64,000 nucleotides of DNA from Leptolyngbya sp. FACHB-261 (GCF_014696065.1 NZ_JACJPL010000024.1:248001-312000); one strand, 5' to 3'. Numbered from the stretch's first letter, positions 28,501-37,086 are shown. Notes: generated from the letters alone by a model not told the origin. Translations and numbers: made by a program.

Positions 28501-28906
28501 AATCACCTAACCGGCTCTGAAGTTGTGTAAACACAGCCGCAGCTCGGTCAAAAATTTCTGCCTCATTGATTGCACTGCCGGTGAACTCCGCCATCAGCGG
28601 CAATCGCAAGCATTCATAGCCTTGAAACAGTAGAGCCTCCAACTCTAGGTCAATAACCACATCTGGGTTATAGAGCGACTTGAAGACATTTTCCAGGGAA
28701 TGAGCCACCGTTTTGACCGTCTCAAGCCCCACGCTGGCAGAAGCCCCTTTGAGGGTGTGGGTCATGCGCATGAGGGTGTGCACTTTGGCAATGCTGTAGC
28801 CCTCCCGCAAATTGAGAAGCTCCTGCTCGATGGTTTGCAACAGCTCCGGTGCTTCCATCAAGAAGAAGGCGTAAGTCTGATCTCGAATGCTGGGGTCAGC
28901 GTTCAT
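25514..28906 (-). CDS. CheA-like hybrid histidine kinase (PilL/PixL type)
   Basis: Central kinase of the chemosensory operon, 1130 residues. Hpt domain with His50 in MRMTHTLKGASASVG. A long disordered region from about 330 to 450 has tandem DPTQPDST/DSTWPDQSWPDQ-like repeats. Then come the dimerisation domain, a CheA ATPase (HLVRNAFDHGIEP; VSDDGQGINPEQI; SGRGIGLDVVRSQL), a CheW-like domain, a PGQL-repeat linker, and a C-terminal receiver (VVDDSITLRQ; Asp near 1053 in MICDVEMP; TKPY). ATG 28906 has GGAG seven bases upstream. Last gene of the minus-strand operon; it should phosphorylate its own receiver and the small regulators upstream. Confidence 0.92.
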   Translation of the reverse strand: MNADPSIRDQTYAFFLMEAPELLQTIEQELLNLREGYSIAKVHTLMRMTHTLKGASASVGLETVKTVAHSLENVFKSLYNPDVVIDLELEALLFQGYECLRLPLMAEFTGSAINEAEIFDRAAAVFTQLQSRLGDCFDEEAQIPTSAELGFDVTQSIFETGVSKRLEQLATTVAQAESLDSSNGSDGIIALSLRTQAEVFVGLAESLNLPGFGSIAQAALQSLDANPDQALTIAQLALADFQQGQAAVLAGDRDCGGAVSPALQALIVPTQPVAAEVAAETLETPSLEDIFSSLTAEVSQWPVEESSELPPEGWALEAQPLEQLLDPTWLDPTQPDSTQADESWLDPTQPDSTRSNQIEADQIQQDSTWPDQSWPDQTPAPSLSSFEPQVGEGLESLETLLSDLEPGFQPPPPPTAAPQAASFSPSPASQPQEASAPAQSVRVELERLERLNYLAGELLTNQNRQALGNEQSQSSVQALLQQLQRHQQTLSQLRDWADRLVTKPQRQPVKTLAGAQQAPFYRFDSLEMDPYSEFHVLLQSAWEETVQLEEAAEGIDFHVQQSSQVLDQQRRLLTNTQDDLVAARMLPLGTIFNRFPRLLQQLAAVHDKPVELHLHGSEVLVDKAIAEKLYDPLLHLVRNAFDHGIEPRQVRLQHNKPVAGQIHIHAYHQGRKTIIEVSDDGQGINPEQIRRRALEVNWLAAEELDHLSNEQVSILLFEPGFSTAAQVSDLSGRGIGLDVVRSQLQSLQGSVTVRSQLQQGTTFSLQIPLSLTISRLFVCQAGGAVYAFTADALEQIVMPEAEQIQLWQGQRVLDWYKGEDEHPVPLHQLANLLPYSSPLPESQTQGIALYASSETLLPKPLLLLQSGIHSLGLEVDQILGEQDLVIRSVSTALIAPPSYVSGCSVLADGRLALVLDGAALIHYVLEQAAVAAPSQAPGQLVQLPGQLPGQLPGQLVSQLVGSPEASPSAPAPPSSASAALPPGQLAQPPLLKELPKAPANGRPTILVVDDSITLRQSLALTLQKANYLIVQARDGQEALEQLRRHAVSLMICDVEMPRLNGFELLSYRAQDPALSQIPVIMLTSRSSNRHRQMALELGANAYLTKPYLEQGLLETVTNTLNYDHHGLVSR

Positions 28907-29087
28907 GCAATTCTCCACAGGGCTTTTATTGGCAAGTGCACTTGGAATCGCAACCTTAGAATCGGAACAAAATCGCAACGGTGGCTATGGTGCTGGCTTA
29001 GAGATGACCCTTACAAATAGGACCTTACAGATGGAGCCGCTCGCAGGGACGTTCCAGGGCAAATACAAGGCAGATACAACGATTCAT

Positions 29088-32000
29088 TTATTGGTTGACT
29101 TTGAACTGGCCCACACTGACTTGCAGCTCATCCGCCGTCGCCAGCAACGCGTTGAAGGAGGCAGAGATTTCAGCGGAGTCTCCAGAAGTTTTGTTGGCAA
29201 TTTCCGCCACTGCGGTCATCGATTGGGTAACCGATTGCGCCTGCTCATTTTGTAGAAGTGCCGTTTGGGTGATGTCCTCAACGAGTTGGCTAATCTTGGC
29301 TGTGGCCGCGACGATATCGTTTAGACTTTGGCGAGTTTCGTTGACCAAATCAGTTCCAGCCACGACTCGCTGAATCCCCGTTTCCATCGCCGCCGCAACC
29401 GCACTGGTTTCGCTTTGAATCTCCTGCACCAGCTTCTCGATGTCGGTGGTTGCAGCTGCAGATTGCCGCGCTAAAGAACGAACCTCATCCGCCACCACAG
29501 CGAAACTACGCCCATACTCACCGGCACGGGTAGCTTCAATCGAAGCGTTCAGCGCCAGCAATTGAGTTTGCGCTGTGAAGTTGCTAATCAGGCTCACGAC
29601 CTTGAAAATCTTCTGGGAGGATTCGCTCAGACGCTTGATTTTCTTGCCTGTTTCAGCCACCGTTTCACGGATTTCTAAAATGCCATCGACCGTGCGGTTC
29701 ATGGCGACATCACCGGCATGTACCGTCTGATTGGCCTGCTGAACTGCCACTTTGACCTGTTGCGCGCTGGCTGATACTGCCTGAGTTGAGCCACTCATGA
29801 GTTGGATCTGCTCAAGAGTTTGAGCAATCTCTCGAAACTGCTGAGACGCTTGATTGGACAAGCCTTCTAAAGCCACTTTGCTACTGCGCGAGGTCAGCGA
29901 CACATTGGCCGCCGCCGTTTGCATTTGCATCACAACTTGGCGCAGGCTTTGAATGGTTGTGTTGTAGGCGTCGGCAATTGTGCCCACTTCATCCTCGGTG
30001 ACTGGTGCTCGCACCGTCAGGTCGCCACCTAGAACTGGACGCACAGAAGCCAACACCTGAACAGCGTGGTTCTGAAGTTGCTCTTTGGCTGCTTTTTCTC
30101 GCTCTGCAGCCTCAGCAAGTTGCTGTGACTTTAGTCGCAGTTGTTCGAGGTATTCTGCCTGTTGCAAAGCGACGCCGAACTGAGTGCCGATTTGCACCAT
30201 CACATTGACATCTAGCTCTTCCCATTGTCGGGGGCCAGAGTTTTGATAAGCCGCCAACAGCCCCCAGAGTTTGTTCCCTTGAAGAATTGGCACAATGACA
30301 TAGGCTCGGGCTTCATACCGTTCCAATACATCTAAGTAGCAGCCTGGAAAGCCCGCTTGATAAATGTCATTGACAACCTTAAAACGGGCTCCTCTGCCGT
30401 AGGCACCGCCTTTAGTATCTTGTAAATAGGTGTCTACTGGTCTGAGCTGGTCTTGACCCAGGTATTTAGCACTGCACTCCGAGATATTTGCTTCAAACGT
30501 GCCGTTCTCCTGTTTATCTTGTAGGAGAGACATCCAACCACTAGCAACAGACTCAGCTACAAACTTCCCGCTCCAATCTGGCTCAAACCGATAAACTACT
30601 ACCCGTTCAGCTTGGAGCAGACTGCGAACTTCTTTGGTGGTGGTTTTGAAAATGATATCAAGGTCAAGGGTTCTGCGGATCTTGTCAATGACTTTAGAGA
30701 CTAAGCGCTCTCGTTCGGCGACTTTAGCTAGTTGTGTGGACTGGGCTCGCAGTTGATCCAGGTATTCAGTTTGTTGCAAAGCTACGCCTAACTGGGTGCC
30801 GATTTGCGTCAGCAGTTTGACTTCTTCTTCTTCCCAATGCCGAGGCCCACTATGCTGGAAGGCCGACAGCAGTCCCCAAAGTTTTTGCCCTTGAACAATA
30901 GCAACGACCAAACAAGATTTAACGCCGAAGTTCTCTAGAGCTTCAACGTGGCAGTCGGTCAGACCCGCAGTGTAAACGTCATCAACGACTAGCGGTTCGT
31001 TGCTGCGGAACCTACCGCCTTGGTGTTCGTTGAGATAGGGATCTTCCCAGCCACTACCCACTAGTTTCGGCCAGCCGCCGGACTCAGACTCCACCACAAA
31101 ATCGCCGAAGTAGTCTGGGCGGAATTTGTAGATCGCTAAACGCTCTACCCCCAACAGTTGCCGAACTTCTTGCGCTGTGGTTCTGAAGATAGTGTCGATG
31201 TCTTGAGCTTGACGAATCTTGTCAATGACCTTGGTGGCTGCTTGTTCCCGTTCGGCAACCTGCTTGAGCTGCTTAGACTGCGCTTTGAGCTGTTCCAGGT
31301 ATGTAATTTGCTTCAAGGCAGCGTTGAATTGGGCAACGATTTGCTCTAGCAAATAGATCTCTGATTTCTCCCAGTTGCGTGGGCCAGAGTTTTGGTAAAC
31401 CCCTAGCAAACCCCAAAGCTTTTCATCCTCAAAAAGCGGCACAATCAGGTAAGCTCGGACCTCAAACTGCTCCAAGATCTCAACGTGGCAGAGTGAGTGG
31501 CCTGCCTGATGAATATCATTGACCGCAAAGGTTTCATGATGCCGATAGCGGCCCCCCTGCGTTTCCTGTAAATGGCTGTCTTCCCAAATTGTTTTGATAT
31601 TCGGTCCAACCAGTTTCACCCAACTAGCGCCCACAGATTCTGAGATAAATTCGCCGCTCCAGTTGGCATCGAAACGGTAAATAGCAACGCGGTCAGCCCG
31701 TAATAGATTGCGAACTTCTTGAGTAGTCGTCTTGAAGATAGCCTCTAAGTCAAGGGATTGCCTGATTTTGTTCAGGATCTTCGTAACCGACTGTTCTTGT
31801 TGAGTCTGAAGTTGCAGTTTGGCGCGAAATTCCAGCGGCTGCAAGGCAACCGTTAGCCTGGTTGCAACCTGGTAGAGCAGATTGATCTCTGCTTCCTCCC
31901 AACGGCGCGGCGCAGCGCATTGCTGGACCACAAGCAAGCCCCAGATTTGACCTTCAAACCAAATCGGTAGACTCAAGCTAGCCTTGACTTGCAGTTCCTC

Positions 32001-32600
32001 CAGCAGTTTCAACTGGTAGGGGCTAAGCTCAGCCGCATAGATATTACTGATGGCGACGACTTGCTGCTCATATTCCGCGGCTTGGTCAGCGCCAAAACAA
32101 AGAACTGGCAAGGTTTCACCGAGCGATGGTGCCCACTTCCGGCTGACCGCCTCGGCGATGACTGTGCCCTGGCTTTCGGAACTGAGACGATAGATCAGCA
32201 CCCGATCCGCTTGCAAATAATGGCGGATCTCAGCTGCCGTTAGCTTCAGCAAATTGTCCAGATCTTGGCCCTGCCCCAAGTGCCGCGTAATGGACAGCAG
32301 TTTTTCCCGCTCCGCTTTCAGTTGTCGTTCAGTGGCTTCGGTCCAACTGGCCAGAAACTGCTTGCGGACACCAGCGATAAAATTTTCAATTTGTGTAACT
32401 TTAAGTTCTAAAGCAGACTTCTCTGGCTCTGCCGTTTTCTCCAGCTCTGATTTGAGCGAGGAAACAACAGCACTGATTTGTTGAAAAGGGGAGCTAGGAT
32501 TCGCTAGGTTCTGAGTGCCATTAGTGCCATTAGTGCCGTTAGTGCCGTTAGTGCCATCGATTGGCTTTGAAGTGGCTTCAGACTGATGCAGCATGGACAT
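29088..32600 (-). CDS. Soluble methyl-accepting receptor with four GAF domains, three cyanobacteriochrome-like (PixJ-like)
   Basis: Photo/chemoreceptor of 1170 residues. After a (NGT)n start and coiled coil come GAF1 (about 109-254), GAF2 (281-432), GAF3 (461-610), GAF4 (640-813), a HAMP-like segment (851-905) and the MCP signalling hairpin (TQLLALNASIEATRAGEYGR). GAF2 has the red/green cyanobacteriochrome pattern IWEDSHLQETQGGRY plus HSLCHVEILEQF (Cys371-His372). GAF3 has GWEDPYLNEHQGGRF and LTDCHVEALENF (Cys550). GAF4 has Cys754-Tyr755 and an extra Cys709 in an insert (NISECSAKYLG). GAF1 has Tyr195 where the bilin Cys should be. No transmembrane helix is visible, unlike classical PixJ. Third to fourth position in the operon, between cheW and cheA, so it controls phototaxis or pilus motility. 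Confidence 0.9.
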   Translation of the reverse strand: MSMLHQSEATSKPIDGTNGTNGTNGTNGTQNLANPSSPFQQISAVVSSLKSELEKTAEPEKSALELKVTQIENFIAGVRKQFLASWTEATERQLKAEREKLLSITRHLGQGQDLDNLLKLTAAEIRHYLQADRVLIYRLSSESQGTVIAEAVSRKWAPSLGETLPVLCFGADQAAEYEQQVVAISNIYAAELSPYQLKLLEELQVKASLSLPIWFEGQIWGLLVVQQCAAPRRWEEAEINLLYQVATRLTVALQPLEFRAKLQLQTQQEQSVTKILNKIRQSLDLEAIFKTTTQEVRNLLRADRVAIYRFDANWSGEFISESVGASWVKLVGPNIKTIWEDSHLQETQGGRYRHHETFAVNDIHQAGHSLCHVEILEQFEVRAYLIVPLFEDEKLWGLLGVYQNSGPRNWEKSEIYLLEQIVAQFNAALKQITYLEQLKAQSKQLKQVAEREQAATKVIDKIRQAQDIDTIFRTTAQEVRQLLGVERLAIYKFRPDYFGDFVVESESGGWPKLVGSGWEDPYLNEHQGGRFRSNEPLVVDDVYTAGLTDCHVEALENFGVKSCLVVAIVQGQKLWGLLSAFQHSGPRHWEEEEVKLLTQIGTQLGVALQQTEYLDQLRAQSTQLAKVAERERLVSKVIDKIRRTLDLDIIFKTTTKEVRSLLQAERVVVYRFEPDWSGKFVAESVASGWMSLLQDKQENGTFEANISECSAKYLGQDQLRPVDTYLQDTKGGAYGRGARFKVVNDIYQAGFPGCYLDVLERYEARAYVIVPILQGNKLWGLLAAYQNSGPRQWEELDVNVMVQIGTQFGVALQQAEYLEQLRLKSQQLAEAAEREKAAKEQLQNHAVQVLASVRPVLGGDLTVRAPVTEDEVGTIADAYNTTIQSLRQVVMQMQTAAANVSLTSRSSKVALEGLSNQASQQFREIAQTLEQIQLMSGSTQAVSASAQQVKVAVQQANQTVHAGDVAMNRTVDGILEIRETVAETGKKIKRLSESSQKIFKVVSLISNFTAQTQLLALNASIEATRAGEYGRSFAVVADEVRSLARQSAAATTDIEKLVQEIQSETSAVAAAMETGIQRVVAGTDLVNETRQSLNDIVAATAKISQLVEDITQTALLQNEQAQSVTQSMTAVAEIANKTSGDSAEISASFNALLATADELQVSVGQFKVNQ
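32515..32560. repeat. 9-bp tandem repeat encoding Asn-Gly-Thr repeats
   Basis: Five near-identical 9-bp units (plus strand GTGCCATTA or GTGCCGTTA) inside the 5' end of the receptor gene. On the coding strand they give DGTNGTNGTNGTNGT. Slippage-prone; the copy number keeps the reading frame. Confidence 0.8.
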
Positions 32601-32708
32601 GGATAAGACCTCGATTATTCTTTAAACTAAATGACCACAAATTGGGTGAGCCTAAATGGGGTGAGCCTAGACAAAGTGAACCTAGACCAATCGCTCAACC
32701 CATAAAAC

Positions 32709-33278
32709 TTAGCGATGACAAGTCTGCCAGAGAGGAGCCCGAGCGATCGCAACAACATCAAGAACGGCGCTGCCAGATTCAGTCAAGTACCCCTGGATAA
32801 AGGGCAAAAGTCTGGATGGGAAAAGAGCAGCAGTAGCAGGCTGAATTTGCCGAATTTCATGCGGCTCAATGTCATTGACTTGCGGCACCACTAAGCCTAG
32901 AACTTGGTTGCGGATCTGCACCGTGATCACCATCCGAGTTGCCCAAGCTTCCACAGTGGACAGAGCCTGAGGTAAGCCTAGAAACTGGTCTAAATCGACT
33001 AGCCACAGCATCTCCCCTCGCCAGTTGTAAAGGCCCAGGACACAACCGGGCATCTGCGGCACTGGCAAGATTTCTGAGCTAGCGATCTTGAGTACCTGTG
33101 TAATCACATCCACAGCGAGCAAGGCGGTATCTTGCCCTAGGCGAAAGCGTAAGAATTTTTGTTCAGATTCTCCAGGATCAGCTGCTACAGACGCTAGAGT
33201 TGCGTCCAGATCTGCAGCCCGTTCTAAAGGCGAGGTAGGATTTACAGATAGTGCCTGCTTAACAGAATTCGACATCAT
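32709..33278 (-). CDS. CheW-like coupling protein (PilI/PixI type)
   Basis: Scaffold protein of 189 residues that links the receptor to the CheA-like kinase. The CheW fold starts about residue 38 (EQKFLRFRLGQDTALLAVDVI), with VPQMPGCVLGLYNWRGEMLWLVDL as the signature and GLVVPQVNDI later. The first 35 residues are an extra flexible leader. Double ATG start (33278). Lies between the pilH-like gene (19 bp upstream) and the receptor gene on the minus strand. Confidence 0.9.
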   Translation of the reverse strand: MMSNSVKQALSVNPTSPLERAADLDATLASVAADPGESEQKFLRFRLGQDTALLAVDVITQVLKIASSEILPVPQMPGCVLGLYNWRGEMLWLVDLDQFLGLPQALSTVEAWATRMVITVQIRNQVLGLVVPQVNDIEPHEIRQIQPATAALFPSRLLPFIQGYLTESGSAVLDVVAIARAPLWQTCHR

Positions 33279-33297
33279 TCTTGTCCTAAATGATGAC

Positions 33298-33663
33298 CTA
33301 AAGCTTAATCAGTTGTCGGACAACTGTGAGCAGTTGTTGAGGGTCCACCGGTTTAGGCAAATAGGCATCTGCGCCCAACATATTGCCCCAAATTCGGTCA
33401 ACTTCGGTGCTCTTAGTGGAGCACATCACGACAGGAATTTGGCTGGTCACCGGATTCTTTTTCAGCTCTCGACACAGCTCAAAACCGCTTTGGCCCGGCA
33501 GAATTACATCTAGAACAATCAGGTCCGGCTTTTGAAAGCCCAGCTTCGATATGGCCTCCTCACCGCTGCGCACACACACGACTGAAATCCCCAATTGCTT
33601 GAGATAACGCGACATCAATTCCGCATCAGTCAAGCTATCTTCCACCAGTAAGACAGTGTTCAC
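33298..33663 (-). CDS. CheY-like response regulator (PilH/PixH type)
   Basis: Single receiver domain of 121 residues. VEDSLTDAEL supplies the acidic pair, the phospho-acceptor is in LIVLDVILPGQSG, the switch Ser is in VMCSTKS, and the Lys is in YLPKPVDP. GTG 33663 gives the normal length and has AAGGTGA just upstream; a TTG seven codons earlier is less likely. It follows the PatA-like gene by about 26 bp and precedes cheW by 19 bp. Confidence 0.9.
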   Translation of the reverse strand: MNTVLLVEDSLTDAELMSRYLKQLGISVVCVRSGEEAISKLGFQKPDLIVLDVILPGQSGFELCRELKKNPVTSQIPVVMCSTKSTEVDRIWGNMLGADAYLPKPVDPQQLLTVVRQLIKL

Positions 33664-33689
33664 AAGATCACCTTTCGGAAACAATAAAT

Positions 33690-35003
33690 TTAGGACAGAG
33701 CGGCTTTTTGAGCACTAGTAGGCAGAGGTAAATATTTGCGCAGCAGTGTCAATATCCGTTGGGCTTCAATCGGTTTAGCCAGAAAATCTGATGAACCGAC
33801 CACCTTAGCTCGGACTCGATCCACAATGCCGTCATTCCCCGTCAAGATAATCACAGGCGTTTTCTTGAAAATAGAAACCCTGCGAATCTGTGCGCAAATC
33901 TCATAGCCACTGGCAATGGGCATTACCAGATCCAAAAAGATCAGATTAGGCTTAGTTTCTAGCAGGATAGGTAGGGCCTGTAAGGGATCTTGAATCCCCA
34001 CAAACTGGTAGCCAGACTGAAGCAAAATCGACTCCATCAAGCGGCAGTCCATCGGGCTGTCATCAACGCAAGCGATCAATAATTGGGGCTGGTCCCCTGT
34101 TGGCTGATTGGAAATTGGCTGATTGGGATTTGACTGATTGGGTGCTGACTGATTAGGACCATTAACCTGGGATCGACCTGGTTCTGCAGCCGGGTTAGAC
34201 TTCGGGCCAGTGTTTGAGCCAACGTCTGAGCCAGCCTTTGGGCCAACCTTTGAATCAGTGCTTGTCTTTGGGGAAGCGAGATCAGGAATAGCCACCAGTC
34301 CCATAGTCCCCTTGTGAATGTAGGGCATCAGTGACTGAGTCAACACCAATAGGTCCTTCCTCATCAGAATGGCTAAATCTCGGAGCGTCCGTTTGCCATC
34401 CATGATCGCGACAAGCGTCTGGTAGAGACTGGGTGAAACTTGCCTTTGTAATTGCTCAGGCTGCTGAACAATCGGCGCTAAATTTGGCGAACAGTTCTTC
34501 AGCCCCGCGCGGCACCAAGCATCCCAAACTTGTTGAGTGGCTTGGAGTGCATGTTCAGTATTAATCAGTGCCAGGGACGACTCTAAGCTGTCCTGCTGGA
34601 AACAGGTAAAGGTCAATTGCTCAGCCTGTTCCCGTTGCTTGACATCAAACAATGCCTCGGCCACGGCACCGCGAATCAAAGCAGCCGCTTGCTCTCCTGT
34701 AATCATCTGCCGCTTGGCAAGGGTGAGCAGCGCCCGGTAATCCCAGTAGCCTTGGTGGCCATCGGGCGAAAAGCTAAGGGCGGCGTTCAGGTCCAGTTTG
34801 GGACAATGCTGCGAGAGCAGCCGATAGCGGGCTCGAACGGGGTGTAAGCCGCCCTTAACCCAAACTAAACGCCCGGAAGACAAATAGAATCGCCATTGCA
34901 ACCCACTTGCAGCTTGGACATCAAGCCAACCTGAAAACTGAAGCTGCCGAAGCGATTGAAGTTGGCTATCAAGGCCGTCAAGGGCTTGATGAACAGAGGT
35001 CAT
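33690..35003 (-). CDS. PatA-family response regulator (PilG/PixG type)
   Basis: First gene of the operon, 437 residues. The N-terminal 240 residues are a PATAN/DUF4388-type domain (LRQLQFSGWLDVQAASGLQW, then SGRLVWVKGG). A disordered Asn/Gln/Pro-Ser linker (SAPNQSNPNQPISNQ) precedes a C-terminal receiver (IACVDDSPMDCRLM; Asp in LIFLDLVMPIASG; LAKPIEA). In cyanobacteria, PATAN-receivers bind pilus motors or ATPases to set movement direction. Upstream lies a 350-bp gap that should contain the operon promoter. Confidence 0.9.
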   Translation of the reverse strand: MTSVHQALDGLDSQLQSLRQLQFSGWLDVQAASGLQWRFYLSSGRLVWVKGGLHPVRARYRLLSQHCPKLDLNAALSFSPDGHQGYWDYRALLTLAKRQMITGEQAAALIRGAVAEALFDVKQREQAEQLTFTCFQQDSLESSLALINTEHALQATQQVWDAWCRAGLKNCSPNLAPIVQQPEQLQRQVSPSLYQTLVAIMDGKRTLRDLAILMRKDLLVLTQSLMPYIHKGTMGLVAIPDLASPKTSTDSKVGPKAGSDVGSNTGPKSNPAAEPGRSQVNGPNQSAPNQSNPNQPISNQPTGDQPQLLIACVDDSPMDCRLMESILLQSGYQFVGIQDPLQALPILLETKPNLIFLDLVMPIASGYEICAQIRRVSIFKKTPVIILTGNDGIVDRVRAKVVGSSDFLAKPIEAQRILTLLRKYLPLPTSAQKAALS

Positions 35004-35355
35004 CCTGTAGTCTCTACTTCTGGTAGTGAACCAGCGGTCCCTGGTTTGTGGTCACTGAAGTAGATGCACTGAAATCTGCGCCTTAGCGCTGCACTCTCGT
35101 TTGAGAGCCGCCGTTTAGAGTCGCGTTTTGCCCCCAAGGTCAGCCTGGGAGTGACTAGGCCATAAAACCTCGAATGCTTTCCAGATCACATAATCTAGGA
35201 TTGAGTCCTCGGTGTATACACGGAAAACCAGATTTCACCCTCTCTTGATTCTTCGATAAACCCCGTGTAAATACCGGATGGCTATAATCTTTCTTAAGCT
35301 ATATCTTCATCTCAAATGGCCTGAGAGCTTGAGAATCTGAGGCTTACAGTCCCCC
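35004..35355. promoter_or_regulatory. Upstream region of the chemosensory operon
   Basis: 352 bp between the operon start (35003, minus) and the end of the HerA-like gene (35356, minus). No coding sequence. It holds a GTGTATACAC palindrome near 35210 and AT-rich stretches, but I cannot assign a promoter with confidence. Confidence 0.4.
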
Positions 35356-37017
35356 TCACAGCCCCAAGTCCGCCCGTGCTGCTGCTGCTGCTTGCGCAAC
35401 CACGTCAAGCGGCAGTTCTTGCCAAGCCGTTTCGCCCACCTCAGCATAGAACTGCTGGTCATAGGCCCGCGTTTGCATCACTACGGGCATCGGCACTGCG
35501 TGACCCAGCACCAGCGCTTGCTGTTTGGAGTCCAATTTAGCCAGCACCGCACGCAAATTTTGCCCGCCGGAGACGCCTGTAAAGATCGCCTCAATATCTT
35601 TTTCGTCATTGAGCAGGGCAGTAATCCGTGTGCCAATCTGCGACATCACCTCGTTGTCGATTCCAGAAGGACGCTGATCGACAATCAGTAAGGTCACAAA
35701 ATATTTGCGCATCTCACGGGCAATCGTGCCAAAAATCGTCTGCCTGGCAATCGCTGGGTCTAGAAATTTATGCGCTTCCTCGATGGTGATCACCAGTTGC
35801 CGGGGTCGGTCGCTGGGATTTTTGGTCTGCAAAAAGTGCTCTGCCTTGCGCACATAGCTAGCGTGAATGCGGCGGGTGATCACGTTGGTTGCCAGCATGT
35901 AGGCCAGCAGATTTGATTGCGAACCAAACTCAATCACCACATGCTTACCCGATTCCAGGGCATCTAAAATCTGCGCCACATAGTTATGAGGGCAGGCGCT
36001 ACGCATATATTTCAGCCCGTCCAGCCGTGTGAGCTTGCGCTGCAAGGCCATGATTGAAGATTTAGAGCCCATTTTGGTTTCGCAGAACTCTTGAATCTCC
36101 TGATTGGACAGGCTCAGCAGCCGGGTAATCCAACTTTTTCCAAACTCATTGCGCAGGATAATTGCGTTCTCTAAACTGGCCTCCGAGAGGTTTAGCTCAC
36201 TGCTGACCAGCATCAAATCTTCGACTTCGATCTGGTCGTAGCTGATGTAGAGCTCCTGGGCATCACGTACGCCACGCCGTTGGGTGGATTCGGCATCTAG
36301 GGTGTAGACCTGAACCTCACTGGGAAACAGTTGCCGCAGACCTTTGACCGTGTGAAAATGCTTGCCCTCCGCTGCCGCTTCCCAGCCGTATTCTGAATGC
36401 ATATCGAAGATTAGATTCACCGCAGCCCGCTTGCGAATAATGCCGGACAGCAACAGGCGAGTCAAAAACGATTTGCCGGTGCCCGACTTACCAAACACGC
36501 CGTTGCTGCGTTCGACAAAGCGGTCGAGATCCAGACAAATCGGCACCGCCATATCGATAGGCTGCCCCACCGAAAAGTTACGGCGGTGCGGATCATCTTC
36601 CCAGCCAAACACCACCCGAAAATCGCGTTCTGAAGCGTCGTAAACCTGGCTAAAGTGACTGGGCACCGTTTTGACCGGCAGCAATTCTAAGGTCGGCGAA
36701 CTGCCATCATCCAGGTTGGAATCGCTGATGAACATCAGCATTGGCGTTAAGCTCACAGTGCCAAAGGTACCGGTTCCCGCCAAAACTTCAGTGAGAAAAG
36801 TATTGCTAGGGTCGGGAGGATTCGACAAAATTCGTGCGCTAGCAGTGCCCAGTTTCACATCGGTCAGAATGCAAAAAAAGCGAGTGCGCTGGCCCTGCAC
36901 CACCAGAAATTTTCCCACTCGCATTTCTTCCACTGAAACATCCGGATGCAACCGGACTTCAATGCCTTCACTCAAAGATCCCTGGATCACCGATCCCAAG
37001 GGGCGCAGCATTTCCAT
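35356..37017 (-). CDS. HerA-like ATPase (DUF87 / FtsK-HerA superfamily)
   Basis: A 553-residue ATPase. The N-terminal HAS-barrel-like domain (residues 1-150; FLVVQGQRTRFFCILTDVKL) precedes the motor: Walker A GVFGKSGTGKSFLTRLL, a DMHSEYGW block, Walker B RQLVITIEEAHKFL, and sensor/arginine region ITALLNDEKDIEAI. HerA hexamers pump DNA, usually with the nuclease NurA; no nurA is adjacent here. ATG 37017 preferred to TTG 37026. It is divergent from nadC with about 70 bp between starts. Confidence 0.88.
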   Translation of the reverse strand: MEMLRPLGSVIQGSLSEGIEVRLHPDVSVEEMRVGKFLVVQGQRTRFFCILTDVKLGTASARILSNPPDPSNTFLTEVLAGTGTFGTVSLTPMLMFISDSNLDDGSSPTLELLPVKTVPSHFSQVYDASERDFRVVFGWEDDPHRRNFSVGQPIDMAVPICLDLDRFVERSNGVFGKSGTGKSFLTRLLLSGIIRKRAAVNLIFDMHSEYGWEAAAEGKHFHTVKGLRQLFPSEVQVYTLDAESTQRRGVRDAQELYISYDQIEVEDLMLVSSELNLSEASLENAIILRNEFGKSWITRLLSLSNQEIQEFCETKMGSKSSIMALQRKLTRLDGLKYMRSACPHNYVAQILDALESGKHVVIEFGSQSNLLAYMLATNVITRRIHASYVRKAEHFLQTKNPSDRPRQLVITIEEAHKFLDPAIARQTIFGTIAREMRKYFVTLLIVDQRPSGIDNEVMSQIGTRITALLNDEKDIEAIFTGVSGGQNLRAVLAKLDSKQQALVLGHAVPMPVVMQTRAYDQQFYAEVGETAWQELPLDVVAQAAAAARADLGL

Positions 37018-37086
37018 GCAATCCAATACCTTTCGGGCACCGTAATCTGCGACTATATTAATCCTCTGAGTTCACATTTGACATTT

